The notes beneath the pieces are model-generated. The model was not told where the DNA came from. It did not search any database and was given only the letters and a program-made list of their open reading frames with translations. Below, piece after piece: positions 12,643 through 25,288 of a stretch of 64,000 nt of DNA. Numbering within the stretch: the first letter of the stretch is position 1; each line of letters starts with the position of its first letter. The position numbers and the translations under genes were made by a program. Where the stretch lies: contig OX387606.1 of assembly GCA_947568835.1 (NCBI GenBank), positions 21,305,225 through 21,369,224 of the forward strand, given 5' to 3'. This stretch comes from Protonemura montana (Eukaryota > Arthropoda > Insecta > Plecoptera > Nemouridae).

Positions 12643-15600
12643 ATTTATGACGCTCTCACCTGGCCGTGATAATTCGACCCTGACAATTAGTGGGGCGCCG
12701 TGAAAGAGGAGCGTGCGATTTACGAGCGAATGATTAAAAAAGATTGATCAAACTGCGAGACGGCAAGGGATTCAACAGAGAAGGGGGGGAGGGGGAGGCA
12801 GCTGAGAGGGGCGTGCACACCATGGAGTGGCCATCTCCGACCCCATCGACGCCATGTTGTACAATTCAGAAATAATTTCACAAAGATCCCACCACCGGAC
12901 ACCAATTGAAATGCTCATATTTGTAACTATCCAACCACTGAGTGCCTTGAGGCGTGAGAAACTCACTTTTTCGTAACCAAATTTAAGCTTTTGCATTAAA
13001 ATGCGCTGGCTTGAATGCTTTTGCAAAGTCCTTGTAATTTTCTCAAACACAAAATTCAAAATTCTACCGAGGAACGCGCGAAAGATGTCCGACCACTACG
13101 GCACCTACCACTGCCCTCGCCGATCAGGGGAGTAGGTGTGGGTGCTGGAGAGGGGTGGGGAAAGGGGGCACGCGTGAGCGTCGCATGTTAATTGTCTGCA
13201 CGACAAGATTGGCCGCAATTTTTCGTCGCCCGGCGATCGCAGCGCCACGCCGCGTCGCGTGATTCGATTTGTAACCAGCGGTGCCGGCAAATATTTTCAC
13301 AGAGAACGCGCGAAACGTTTTGTGTTTTCAGCCATTGGTTGGAATTCCATCTGTTTTAACAACGTTTGTTATTTGAATTCAAACGAAACACGACGGGCGG
13401 GGAGTGGGGACGCGTTGGGTAGGGTGTGGGAGAATACTTCGGCGTGGAACGTTAATCTGTTTAAAACTAGTAACAGGCCATAATTCGGGGAGGGCATTGT
13501 GACATTTTAGATTTCAAAATTTAACTCGATGGCCAGTGCAGTAGATTTAACAGGAAGTCAATTTTTTTTTCAAATTTAGAGTTTAAAACCGACAAGTTTA
13601 GTTTAATAGTAAACCAACTCAGGTCATAATACCAACATCTGAACAAAACATTGAGAACTGCTTTCTTGGTAAATTCCACCGTCAGTTTAAAATAATATTA
13701 CACATTAAAATCGCAAGCAACAGAAGGGTCATAGCTTTGCAAACGCAAGGAATAAGAATCGGTTCACATGTCACCGCACCAAAGTCATGCGCCTTCCAGA
13801 TTGTCACTTTGGGTTTTGAACATTTCTCAACTCAAGTGAATATCAAAAAGGCTGTGACCCATCGACGTTTAGCTGTCATTCGAGGGACGTCACACGTGGA
13901 GCTTTCCTAATGTCAGGTCTTGCGTCTTTTGCTTTCGGTTACGTACTTTGTAAATGAACATTTATTATCACACGATCTGCATATATCGAGGTATATTCCT
14001 AGCCAAGAAATCCAAAGACATACACACTCCATAGCCAGTAATAAGTTCAGCAAACTGTTAGCAGGTGACCTGGTTTCTAGTCGTATGCGTCGTGAGTAGA
14101 GATGTTAAGCGGTGATATTACCAAGTAATTTTACCGTAATATTACCGTTTTTTTTCTTCATTTTTGGTGCTGTTTTGCGTCTGTTTGTGTTTAGTGCGTT
14201 TTAGTGCGTTTGTTTGCCATCATTGTCACAACAGCTGATTATCCTAACCGGAAAATAGCCATAGCAACACCACTTCCATGCAAGGTTGACAGAATCCATC
14301 CAACTTCCAGCATGGGTCAAGTTAAAGTGAGGGGCGAAGGTATTATACAGTGAAGAATGATTCATTTTGAATAGTACCTACTTAGAAAATAAAATGGTCA
14401 TGTAACTAGCAGATTGTCTTCACAAACAGATTTTAGCCATAGCATGAATTTAACAATTTTACCACTTTTCGGTAAAATTACAATTTTTTAAATTACCGGC
14501 AATTTTACATCACTGGTCATGAGGCTGATTATAACAAACTTTTAATCTCTCATCTCGGCGATGAAATGATATTTGCATAAAGTGACAAGAATAACTTGTC
14601 AGGACTCGTTACCGATATCCGAGATCCAATTTGTATTGAATTTCAGCCGGAAGCAAGCGCCCATGGTAGTGGGCGAGTGAATGGACTTCCCGGAAATGTT
14701 TCCCACTCAGTTCTGTCGCCATTTTGCTTTATAATTTTCCTAATTGAAGAAGTTTTCTCAATTGGAGACGGATAAAAATACAAATTTAATTTCAACAACT
14801 TGCTCCGACCACACAACAGTCGTGTGGTTCACGATTCTTGCACTTCTAAGCACCACTGTGACATAACCTGCAAAAACACAAAAAAAAGGAAAACATTGTT
14901 TTTAGCTCCGAGTTTAAATGAAAATAAAATGTTTTGTTGATGTAGCAACAAGTTTTGTCTAATACAGTTACCTATCTTGGAGATCGAAGAGCGGTTTAAT
15001 ATTTAAACCACCTTTGGTCCAGGTTTAAATTTTAAAAGGAGATTATTAGCCCAACTTACTGCTACAAAATGCAATTTGTTTGGTGAAACAGTGCAATGCC
15101 TTATTGAATTAGCATAACATATAAATCTAAACGTTCGTTAACTCGTTCAGTATTTGCGTAATCTTCTTGTAAGTCTATCAAAATATCAGAAAACGGTTAG
15201 AAATTATTTAACCTTTAATCCAAGTTTAGCTCGACCAAGCAGTGCTAGTCTAAAACAGTCTCTTCAAAGTGGGCTGTCATTAAAGTAGCCCGTCATCTGG
15301 GTTTTCTAATTCCCACGCGTTGTCATCTAGGTAACTAATAATCCCCAAACAAGGAGCAGGGTTGGGGCACAGCTCACAGGTAGTAGGTACCTACATCGAA
15401 TTTCTACGCAATTAGAGGCTTCGCACAACGCGAGTCGAAACTCACTTAAAAGTCTCTCCTCTCTTCTACGCCGGTAATCGCTAGCTTTTAATTATCTCAC
15501 GCATGATGCTACGCACTCATGTCTGCGCGCGCGCACACTGGAATCCGTACGCAGTGTTTATTGCGTGTGGAAAATGTGACGCACGTTTCCCACAGCCTTG

Positions 15601-16856
15601 CTGATGCGCGTGATAAAAGAAGCAGCCAGCTTGAACGCATTACTTTTTGATAAGCTAATTGTGTGCGTATGGACTCTGTGCTCCCTCTCAATTATAAAGC
15701 AACGTGTGTGGCATGTGTGTGTGTGTGTACGTGTTTTGTTTCACGCACTTTTGTGTTTGCGCACGGAATTGGTCGTTTAATTTGTGCGTATCGTCGACGG
15801 TGCGTATAATTTTGTAGCGCCAAGCGACGGCGGATTTTCTAACGGCTTACGCGATACACAGCAAGCGAAATGCTGTATTTTTTTTAAAATCTTTTTGCCA
15901 ATTGGCGGTGGCAGTGTCAAAGAATATTCGTGTTTTTTTTTTCGAATAAAAATTAAATTCAGGCTGAATCATATTAAAAATTGGTAAGTTCGCGGAGAAT
16001 AACAAAGTTTTTAGATAACCAAGAGCTTGATCAAAATGCGCAATTATTGCTTGATCAATTTGACTTTTTGGTAACAATTTCCAGAGCTACAAGGCGCGAA
16101 ATTACTACATTTTTACGCTGCAAGTTCGTCAAGTTTGTTGATAGAAATTCTTTGTTATTTTTCTCACAAGAGCAGACGATATTTAAAGACGCTCCAAACT
16201 TCCTTTGATCTTGATTAACGGCGCATCGCAGCGCGACGACCTAGGTGCACGTTACAGTCAGCTTTTACCTGTGCACGTCACGCCAATTTCAATTAATCAG
16301 GTTACAGTCTGTTAGTATGTACCTTTACCTAGGAAATAAATAACTTTTAATGAGGCAATAAATTGATCCAAATTAGACTGACAGATAGGTACATTTAAAA
16401 GAACAACATCGACGAGCAGAACATTTATGATTTTGACTCGACTCCGCTGTTTACCCAGATATTTACAGAAACACTTTGCAGTCAAATGCCGGGTAGCAAC
16501 TAAATGAACGATCTCTTTGATCGCTCTGCCTGTACACATTCAAGAAAGTTATCAGGTACGCGTACTTGTCAATGTAAAACTCTTTTACCAGGCTTGAAAG
16601 ATCCACATTAGCCCAACATTTTAGTCGGCAATCAAATAAATGAACGTTAATCTTCAACTAGATCCTGTTGCCGGTTCTAAAGGCTGGCTCGCCGTTCGAT
16701 TCATCTCATACCCTGCCTCCAAAAGCGGTCTCCGACCCGTGACATCGCGGTCCTCCCTAGGGCGACGCGATAAGCGTGACGGCGGGGACCCCTAGAGGGT
16801 GTCCGATGACCTGGCATTTGAAGCGCACCGCACAAATGTCAAGGCGGCAATTCGAC

Positions 16857-16875
16857 GGGGGGGGGGGGGGGGGGG
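16857..16875 (+). repeat. Poly-G tract (19 G)
   Basis: Uninterrupted run of 19 G in otherwise mixed sequence. Confidence 0.95.
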
Positions 16876-18812
16876 AAAGGTCAGTTTATCACATTTCGAA
16901 TATGCCGAGATTATCTGATGACAATGCCACCAGATACCGTAGGTCAACGCCACTCGTGTGCTACGTAGGCTCACGTACAAGAAAATCTATTATTCCCTGA
17001 AAATACACGCGGCAACGCAGCGCGCACGGCATAAATATAGCCATGAGCTGCAAAGTTTTCAGCCAAGTTTAAACTGCGAAAAGATGGAAGATTCGTTTCC
17101 CTTGTAATATTATACGAAATTCAATTTCCTGAGTTTCGCTCTCACTGCCAGTCGGTTCAGAAACTTTGTGTATTATTATGATCATCATCGTCTCTTCGTG
17201 AAAACGTACAACAACTTTACGTGGTAACTTTGCCTGCTCGCGAGTCAAGTTAATAAATCAATCACTCCACTATAAACTATGCAACAAGATATTTTATATT
17301 GCCAAAGTTTTGTCAGGCGCGTGTCTCTTTAAAACGCGTATTTAAAAAAAAAAACACGCGGCTGTCGGTTATCTCACGGCCAACTTTTCGCGACTCTGGC
17401 AGCGAGCGAACGGATCAGGGAGGCTGTGGGACGGCAGAGTCGATGACACCTGCTCTCTGCATTGTTTTGCACTGGAGCCCCGAGGACAGGTGGATGGATT
17501 TGGCGTGTCGGAAAGAAGTACGTGAGTAAAAGACCCAGATAGCGCTGCTTCGGACACAGAACTGGTGGCAATGGCTTGAAGGGTCGAACACTTAGTGTTT
17601 GGTCGCTTCCAACGTGAAACCTGTTTCCAGTCTAATCGGATAGCATTTTTGTTGCGTCCCTTTCTTTGACGGTTGCCGTCGTTTGATCTGGAACAACGGT
17701 ATCTATTACATCTGAAAATCAAAACGTATACCTACCTAGTCCAACTGCGAGAACAAAATTAATCCTTATCAAACGACAGAGTCTAGCGGGAGAAGCCCTA
17801 ACTGAAACTTTTACAGAGACCAGAGAGACCTTCATAAGATCTTCCTGACCACCGTACACACAGTTGATAGAAATTCGGCCCATTTGGCTCACCCCCAAAA
17901 CAGTGTGAACGTTGGTCACCGAGGAAGAGTGGTAGCTAACCGAACAGTCGTGAAACCAACGAAAGACAGGAGAAGGAGGAGGAGATGAAGTTTATGTAGT
18001 TTCTAAAATGGGGACCTCCGGAGAGCTTGGAGAATTAGTATGGGTCATAAAACTGCTCTAGTAATGTATTATGAGTCTGAAATATGATGTTGAAGACGTT
18101 TAGGAAGGTACCTGGAATCGAAATTGGCTCACTATTCTAATCAATCATCAATTAAACGTGAAGACTCGCTTCTTCTGTCTGTGTCAGCGTTGATCCATTC
18201 AGCAACGTCCGGCACACCAGCCAAAGACTAGAAATGTGCTGACATACACATAGTCTTGGGTCCAACAGGTAGACTGGCTTTAACTATTAGCAAATCACCT
18301 GGTCACCAATATTAGCAATGGATATGGTGTCCAAACGATCACCGATGCCATCCAGTAATAATGTAACGACCCGTTACAACAGAGCGGTCAGCGCGGTCCT
18401 CTCTTAATTATTGCCCGTCCCGGGGTCCAGCCGACGCCGACGCCGCCTCGGGCCGGGGCGTTGTTAGACCGCCGTCTGTCTTGGCTGAGAAACACGACGC
18501 CGCTGGGAAATAGTGGAAATCGATCAATCGGACACAGCACGGAGGGGAGCGAGTGGAAAAAAATAATCTGTACCTTGGTCCAAAGCAGCGCGCGGTACCA
18601 CCGCAAATAAAGTCGGAACTATTGCGATTCGGATTCAGAAGTTAGGGGGGGAGGGGGGCGCCACGTTTCTTCGATTAGAAACATCTTATTTGGTGGTAAT
18701 GGTCGGCGAGGCCAAGCGGGCTTTGATACAGCCGACCAGAGACGAGTTTCTTCATCACATCACGATAACCATGCGAACGAAATTCCATTCTGTCCATCTC
18801 CAGCGAGGAAAG

Positions 18813-19228
18813 GTACAACCGTTGAGTGTAGGTTATAGGTAGAGAAACAACGTCAATGTTACAGTCTCTGGGTGAAAAATGACTACCTTACCGACAAAAT
18901 GCAGAGTACCGGAACGTCACGTTAAGTGGAGCCACTATCGTATGAAATTTAATTTCGATATTTATAGTAGGTTACTCGCTTTTTAATATCGTTACGTGTA
19001 TATCAATCGTTGAGGTAAACAGTGATGGAGATTTTTTAAGCATGAAAAGTCTCAAAAGCGAGTTAACCTACGAGAAATATCTAAATTAAAATTCATACGA
19101 CAGTGGCTCCACTTAACGTGATGTAGCGATGTACGCTGCATTTTTGTCGGTAAGGTAGTAATTTTTCACGCAGAGACTTTAACATTGACGTTGAAACTCT
19201 ACCTATAACCTACACTCAACGATACAAC
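18813..19228. mobile_element. Fold-back MITE-like element with ~170-bp inverted arms
   Basis: The left arm (about 18813-18985) reappears as its reverse complement in the right arm (about 19060-19228) with scattered mismatches. Both arms contain GAGTGTAGGTTATAGGTAGA at the outer end and CGTTAAGTGGAGCCACT further in. The loop of roughly 75 bp holds ATCAATCGTTGAGG, a motif also found inside family B copies (for example near 23590). The arm-end order (TTTAACATTG, then AACTCTACCTATAACCTACA) parallels the family B terminus, so I infer a diverged, folded-back relative. It has no coding capacity. It directly abuts a family B copy at 19229. Confidence 0.8.
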
Positions 19229-19570
19229 CATTGAGTTATTACCAACTGATCGACTACAATACCGACAAAGATGTTGGTTGCCCAGAGATGGAGTCACCGT
19301 CGTTTCGAATTTTAATAAATTAAATTCCGTTATTTCCCGCTTCGTTAGCTCCGGTTTACGCTCAATTTATCTCCATCTTGCTAACTTCAACGATTGATAA
19401 ACATGTTATATCGATATTCCGAAATGTAATTACAAAATTAAAGTGGTTTGTAAACAAGGACGATCGCAAGCGCCCTAGGGTGGTCACCACCGTTACCACA
19501 TGTTGCCGGCCTCGTTTGCTCGGCAGAAAGTTTAACATTAGCGCTGGGTCTCTGACGAACTACAAACCTG
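19229..19570 (-). mobile_element. Family B MITE-like copy
   Basis: In minus orientation this copy reads through the family landmarks. These are a terminal AACATTAGCGCTGGGTCTCTGACGA-type end at about 19530-19570, then CGTTACCACATGTTGCCGGC, then the AT-rich interior with CAACGATTGATAAACATGT, and finally a GTCACCGTCG-like segment near 19278. The left terminal inverted repeat is not visible, and the copy runs straight into the fold-back element, so it is probably truncated there. It has no coding capacity. Confidence 0.75.
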
Positions 19571-20141
19571 ATTTCACTACAATTTCACTGCCCTCCATAG
19601 CCTTTTGTTATCGCATGAGCAAGAAGGAACAAATGCACACCTAGAGGGCTATGGAATGGTATTTTCTCTCTCGGGCTAGACTATGGGGCGTTTGTTTTAA
19701 ATCCTTTTTGCAACACTTCTTTCGCCGTTCGTTCTTTTCAAAATGAAAAATAGTTTGGAACAGGATGCACCAGATTACGTGCGATTCGCTTGCTAAATCC
19801 GCGAGGATGGATGATCCACGTGGCACTGATTTGCAGCTCAACAAAATGGCGGCCTCGTGTCTGGAGACAATGGAACGCGCGGTTCGCTCGGGAGCACTAT
19901 GCATTGATGAGCTACGACCAACGTGACGTGATAATACCATGATGATATTATTTCATCTCGACAATTTACTCGGAACAGCTGGAATCTAGTTACCTTTCCT
20001 CGTCACTTGTTTTAAGAGTTTTATTTTGTGTGAAGGCTTTTGCAGCCAATATTTATTATCTTCATGTTTTCATTATGGAAATAGTGACGCTATTTTATTT
20101 TCAAAATAGGGTTGGATAAACTTCACTTAATTTAGATCTTG
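19571..20141. other. Non-coding region
   Basis: Nothing recognised in about 570 bp. A 99-codon minus frame at 19641-19940 has no domain. Confidence 0.4.
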
Positions 20142-20331
20142 AGCAAGTTTAGGTTTCCACGTGTACTTTTGGTTTGATCAGCAAGTTTAGGTTTCCACGT
20201 GTACTTTTGGTTTGATCAGCAAGTTTAGGTTTCCACGTGTACTTTTGGTTTGATCAGCAAGTTTAGGTTTCCACGTGTACTTTTGGTTTGATCAGCAAGT
20301 TTAGGTTTCCACGTGTACTTTTGGTTTGATC
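20142..20331 (+). repeat. 38-bp tandem array, five identical units
   Basis: The unit begins AGCAAGTTTAGGTTTCCA and ends GGTTTGATC. Units start at 20142, 20180, 20218, 20256 and 20294, followed by a partial sixth. All five look identical base for base, which indicates a very recent expansion (or an assembly artefact). The array lies in non-coding DNA. Confidence 0.95.
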
Positions 20332-22391
20332 AGCAAATTTGCTGTGAAACCAAATTATCATCGTCAACAAAAAAGACTAGCGAATGCAATTTTACTTGCT
20401 TTGAAGATGAGCGTGGATTTTTTTGTGGCAATTTCTTTTTCATATTTTTTGCCATGTTAACAATTCCCACGGTTTCAACCCAACAATACGTGTCTTCATT
20501 TGCTTCTGCGTTTATAAAAATGTTTGTAAAAATCCCTTTTTGTGAAAAACGCAGGATGCTTAGTTTGCGAGCAACGCTCGTTTGGTCCGTGCGGGAAGCC
20601 GACACTTTTCCCGGAAGTAAGTGCAAAGTACAAATAAACGCCGACAACAAGGCTGGGAGCACACGTCTACACCAAAAGGTCAAAACGAAGTCATGCACAG
20701 AGCGGTGAGAAACTGAATTTACATACAACTGCACTTCTGCAATTGCAATTATCTCCAATTCGACCGCCGACCCCGCCGAGCGTTTAGCGCCACCTGGCAG
20801 AGGGGAGGCAATGGTAATCACGAACCACCCGTCTGCAGTAGGAGCATGTCGCTGTCTCAACCGCTGACTGGTATTTCCATTCAGAGGGGCGATCATCAGG
20901 CAGCGAATACCCTACAGTGTCGGCATGGAATTTAGAGGATGGCGTCAGGGGGCTGACGTTGAGGCTCCGTGCGTGGCAGGGGACGTCCACCTTGTCACCT
21001 GTTCTTTCCGATGTACCAGACCTTGTGGAATGTGGATGGACAGGGAAACGGGACTCTTAGACTGCGAGTGACTTTGAGATAATAGTTCACAGTGCACTAG
21101 ATATAAATTTTCAAAAGTTTCAATTCATTTTTGGCAGTTTAACCAAAGGTTTAACTGACTTTTAGCTAACGTAACTCCAGTAGAAACTTAAGCAGATCTT
21201 AAGTTAAACTCTAGTACCATTTCAAAAACAAGGGGGAGCTTAAAAATACCCGAATAAGAAAACGCAACGGAAAATAAGAATATTAGTTTCTAACGCTTTC
21301 TACAATTAAAAAAAAACTGTCCATCCTAAATATCAAGCAAAAAAAAATCACACAAAAGATTTACGCCAAGTAGCAATTTCCAAGAGAGTTTTTGTTTGTG
21401 AAACGCAGCACTCGTTTCTGTTTTCCTGCCCCCGTGGCAGTCTCTCCGTCTTAGATGTCAGTGAACTGACGAGATACGTACACCACCTACACACACACTT
21501 GAAACACGTCATGTGCGCTCTAATTTATGTACGTTGATTATGTCGAGCTAGGAGATGCATCAAGGAATTAGCTTCTAGGCAAATTTACATTTCTTATCTT
21601 TAATTTTCGTGTCGAAACGTTCCCTAGGACTGCGCCATCGCACGATCCTGGCAAAGGGAGTCTTGTTCTCATCGCGAGATGTGCAACATAAATTCGCGTC
21701 TGATTGAGTTCAAATTTAAATTATTCGAGTAGTTCAAATTTGAACACCCCGTCTTTGAACAAGAATGTGCTGGAGGCGGACAAAAATAATTCCTTTTGAT
21801 ATCTCAAGAAATTACCAGCTCGTTGCTATATAATTGTAATCATTTTATTGAACTACAAAGCATCTCTCTCTCTCGCTCCAGTTACCCGGGTGATTGCTAT
21901 CGGTATACAGCTCTTCTTATTTATTATTCACTTGCTAATTATCAATTCCTTTGCGCGCGAAGCTAGATAACACGATCGACGACTGGCGAGAGCAAGGGAG
22001 AGAGAGATAGCATCGAAAAATGAGAGGATCACATCCTGGCTCGACTTGGCAGGGGAGGGGACAAAGTCAATCGTCTGGGAAATGAAATAGCTTCAAACGT
22101 TTCGTGCGATAATAGAAGCAAACCCCCCTCACCCCCACGGAAACATCTTGATTTCTTGTCAATTATTCACAGCGACTTGAAATTCAGTTAAAAATTACCG
22201 CTTCAATCGAGTTTAACACTTAATTTCACTGCAGCGCGGGAAAAAAAGCAACACATGTTTGAATTTTACAGTTCAGTTCAAAAACCAAACACGCGGCAAT
22301 TTTACTGCTGGTGAATCCGACTGGCTTTGATGATTAATCGAGTCGAATTTGTTAATATCACATTGCACGAGCAAGTCGTACATGCACGATC
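20332..22391. other. Gene-poor region
   Basis: About 2 kb without a supported gene. A 188-codon minus frame at 20330-20896 is the longest one here but shows no domain and shares its end with the 38-bp array. The stretch 21120-21350 is AT-rich, with runs of A. Confidence 0.45.
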
Positions 22392-22720
22392 GGTTTGTGG
22401 AGTTTAACGACGCACTGTTGTGACAAACCACCATGTGACACTGTAGACTAGCGCCATCGGTGAATGAGTGGGTGATGATGAGGATGATGATATATAACTT
22501 CAGTTTAAATAAGGAACCCGGAGCCGACACGTAGCCCACTCCCGTCGGAGAGCACCAAGGGGACCACCGGCTTAAAGTCCCTTCTTAACGACGGTACAAC
22601 GTGAACAACAGGATTCCTCCACAAATCCATGCTGTCAAGATGTTGATAAGCAAGACAAGTGAAGTTGTTGCTTAATTGTAATCCCACCAACCTCTCTCCC
22701 GAACAGAACTGGGCACGAGC
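22392..22720 (+). mobile_element. Dispersed repeat family A, copy 2
   Basis: Same landmark order as the copy at 261-595: GTTTAACGACGCACTG start, GATGA-rich linker, CCGACACGTAGCCCACTCC core, CACAAATCCATGCTGTC, and CTCTCCCGAACAGAACTGG end. It diverges from the other copies by scattered substitutions and stops at about the same point as copy 1. Confidence 0.75.
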
Positions 22721-23410
22721 ATGCAAGGTCCATGGCACGTATTGGCCAATGGAAGTCGAGGAAAATCCCCACCTGGCGTTGACCCAACGCAAACAACGTC
22801 GCAATGCGCGTCGCTATGGTTATTATTGCATTTTGATCAAGTGCATTTACTTTGCACCGGATCATTTCCCACTTTGTCATGCTGTCAGCGCACGCGCGCA
22901 CGGCAGGTGAGACCTGCGCCGAATGTGCAAGTTGACGCGAAACATTTGGCAAAAGATGACCAAGAAGGCTGTGGCCACGGTGATATCACGTTTCGCTCAT
23001 GCGAAGGCCAAGAACAGATTAGGTTTTGCAACCCTTCGGTGAAGTCCTCGTGAGTAATGGACTTTTATGCTGTGAAACATGAACTTTGAAAATAATTACT
23101 TCGCCCATCAATTCTCGCGGTATATTTATCACGCTGAGTTTTCAGGGGCGGGAAGATTTTGACGCTAGCATCGGCTCCGACTCGGTGCGCTTCGCTTTTT
23201 TTTTGTAAGTCTATCAAAATGTCTGATTCGTATTGTCTTCCATCATCTGTTATGCGTCACAACATGCTTGGAAAGTTCGTAAATCATGTTATTTTTCTAA
23301 AATTTCACTCCATCCGGCTCACTTAACGCAAAATACGGGGTTTTTCGGCTAATGGCCAAAATTGTTCAGTAGCCCAGCCGAATTCCGGGGCAGCATAAAC
23401 ACAACGCGTC
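22721..23410. other. Non-coding region
   Basis: About 690 bp between two repeat copies. Overlapping frames of 80-110 codons on both strands near 22640-23050 have no recognisable domain. Confidence 0.4.
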
Positions 23411-23829
23411 TTTTGGTTTACAGAATTAGTCAAGAGTCATAGCGCTAATGTTAAACTTTCTGCTGAGCAAACGAGGCCGGCAACACGTGATAACGGTGGT
23501 GACCACCCGATGGCTCTTGCAGCTGTCCTTTTTTAACAAACCTCTAGGTATAATTAAATAATAACGACTCAAAATATCGATACATGTTTATCAATCGTTG
23601 AGGTTAGCATTGATAAAGATTGATTGAGCGTAAATCAGTCTCAAATGCAAGTAATCTGCGAGAAAAAAAAGAAATTAAATTTTTTTGCAAAATAATTTAA
23701 AAAAAAAACGGCGACTTAATTTTGTGGCAACCATAATTTTTGTCGGTGAACTCTTTGATCGATCGGTATTTTTTGCGACGACATATTTAGCATCAGCGCT
23801 CCAACTCTCAGCTAAGCCCACTAACCAAT
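23411..23829 (+). mobile_element. Family B MITE-like copy, both ends visible
   Basis: The left end reads TTGGTTTACAG and then GTCAAGAGTCATAGCGCTAA. The right end (about 23787-23829) is a degenerate inverted version ending in CTCAGCTAAGCCCA. Internal landmarks are CGGCAACACGTGATAACGGT, ACATGTTTATCAATCGTTGA and an AT-rich segment with A runs. It has no coding capacity, which fits a non-autonomous DNA transposon. Confidence 0.75.
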
Positions 23830-24210
23830 GACGCCGGTTTCATCACATTTCGGCCCGCGAGAATGCGCGAGCAAATAACTCAGCGCCCGGTGGTATTTTG
23901 ACAAACGCGGGTTCAACTCACAAATAGAAAGTGCATTTCTCGAGAGATGACTGCTTTTTTTTCGCCTAGGTACCTACACACGGTCTCTCTCCCTCTGTCC
24001 GCCCGACGTCTCCGTCAACAAGCAGCCGGATTTAGACGTTCAACTCATGCCGCCGCAGTCGGGCTAATTTGCAGGTGCATCGCGCCGTCGAAGAGGCTGC
24101 TTGAGAGGACGGAATTAGATGGGTCGACTCGAATTATGCATGAGTCACTCGCATTATGCGAGGCCCGGATAACAATTGGGTGCAAGCTTTCCTTGCATTC
24201 TCCGCGAAAT
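23830..24210. other. Non-coding region left of the 15-bp array
   Basis: No recognised feature. An ATG at 23947 opens a 388-codon frame that owes its length to the downstream 15-bp array (see rejected items). Confidence 0.4.
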
Positions 24211-24974
24211 CATACACATGACCATCTTGCACATGACCATCATACACGTGACTATCATACACGTGACCATCATGCACATGACCATCATGCACATGACCAT
24301 CATGCACATGACCATCATACACATGACCATCATACACATGACCATCAAACACATGACCATCATACACATGACAGTCATACACATGACCATCATACACATG
24401 ACCATCATTCACATGACCATCATGCACATGACTATCATACACATGACCATCATACACATGACAGTCATACACGTGACCATCATACACATGACCATCATAC
24501 ACATGACCATCATACACATGACCATCATACACATGACCATCATACACATGACCATCATACACATTACCATCATACACATGACAGTCATACACATGACCAT
24601 CATACACATGACCATCATACACATGACCATCATACACATGACCATCATTCACATGACCATCATGTACATGACTATCATACACATGACCATCAAACACATG
24701 ACCATCATACACATGTAAGTCATACACGTGACTATCATACACATGACCATCATACACATGACCATCATACACATTACCATCATACACATGACCATCATAC
24801 ACATGACCATCAAACACATGACCATAATATACATGACTATCTTACACATGACCATCATTCACATGACCATCATACTCATGACCATCATACACATGACCAT
24901 CATACACATGATCATCATACAAATGACCATCATACACATGACCATCATACACATGACCATCATACACATGACCA
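24211..24974 (-). repeat. 15-bp tandem array (~51 units) grown from a family A end
   Basis: On the plus strand the unit is CATACACATGACCAT with frequent single-base variants (CATGCACATG, CATACACGTG, CATTCACATG). Because 15 is a multiple of three, long repeat-peptide frames stay open in several phases on both strands. On the minus strand the unit ATGTGTATGATGGTC occurs exactly once per normal unit in the 3' part of family A (for example 59569-59590). The right border of the array joins directly to a minus-strand family A copy at 24971. The array therefore originated inside that element. Confidence 0.95.
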
Positions 24975-25288
24975 GTTCTGTTTGGGAGAGAGGTTGGAGA
25001 GACGAAAGTTAGTACAGCAACTTCACTCGCCTTGCTTATCAACCTCTCGACAGCATGGATCTGTGGAGGAATCCTGTTGTTCGCGTTGTACCGTCTTTCG
25101 GAAGGGACGTTAAGCCGGTGGTCCCCTTGGTGCTCTTCAAAGTTGCGGCACCGGGTTTCCCCTCCTCCCTTCTAGCTAGGCTTGTTTCATAATTAAATTC
25201 ATCGTCACCCACTTATTCACCGAAGCCATGAGACCAGTGCCGCAGGGCCAGTTGTCAAAACAGTGCGTCGTTAAACACCACAAATCAT
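24971..25288 (-). mobile_element. Dispersed repeat family A, copy 3
   Basis: Minus-oriented copy. From right to left it has the TGGTGTTTAACGACGCACTG start (about 25288), the GC-rich core, and the CAGAACTGGTC end at 24971. There it passes straight into the 15-bp array. The remaining ~80 bp of the family A tail (ending CCAACACGCCAAACCG in long copies) is absent beyond the array. Confidence 0.8.

Larger units (their letters stand above)
11676..18812. other. Gene-poor region with poly-G tracts
   Basis: About 7.1 kb with no supported gene. It includes CpG-rich patches (12355-12560 and 13190-13290), G homopolymers at 12623-12642 (20 G) and 16857-16875 (19 G), a GT microsatellite near 15714-15728, and a degenerate dispersed repeat near 14983-15120. 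Frames of 60-117 codons occur on both strands but none shows domain or codon-use evidence of being real. Confidence 0.45.

Noticed and set aside
20330..20896. 188-codon minus-strand frame
   Set aside because: No recognisable domain, runs into the 38-bp array, and overlaps a 131-codon plus frame.
23947..25113. 388-codon ATG-initiated frame encoding a His/Asp/Thr repeat protein
   Set aside because: Its length comes from the 15-bp array, which keeps frames open on both strands in several phases. The array derives from a family A repeat, and the frame ends within that repeat.
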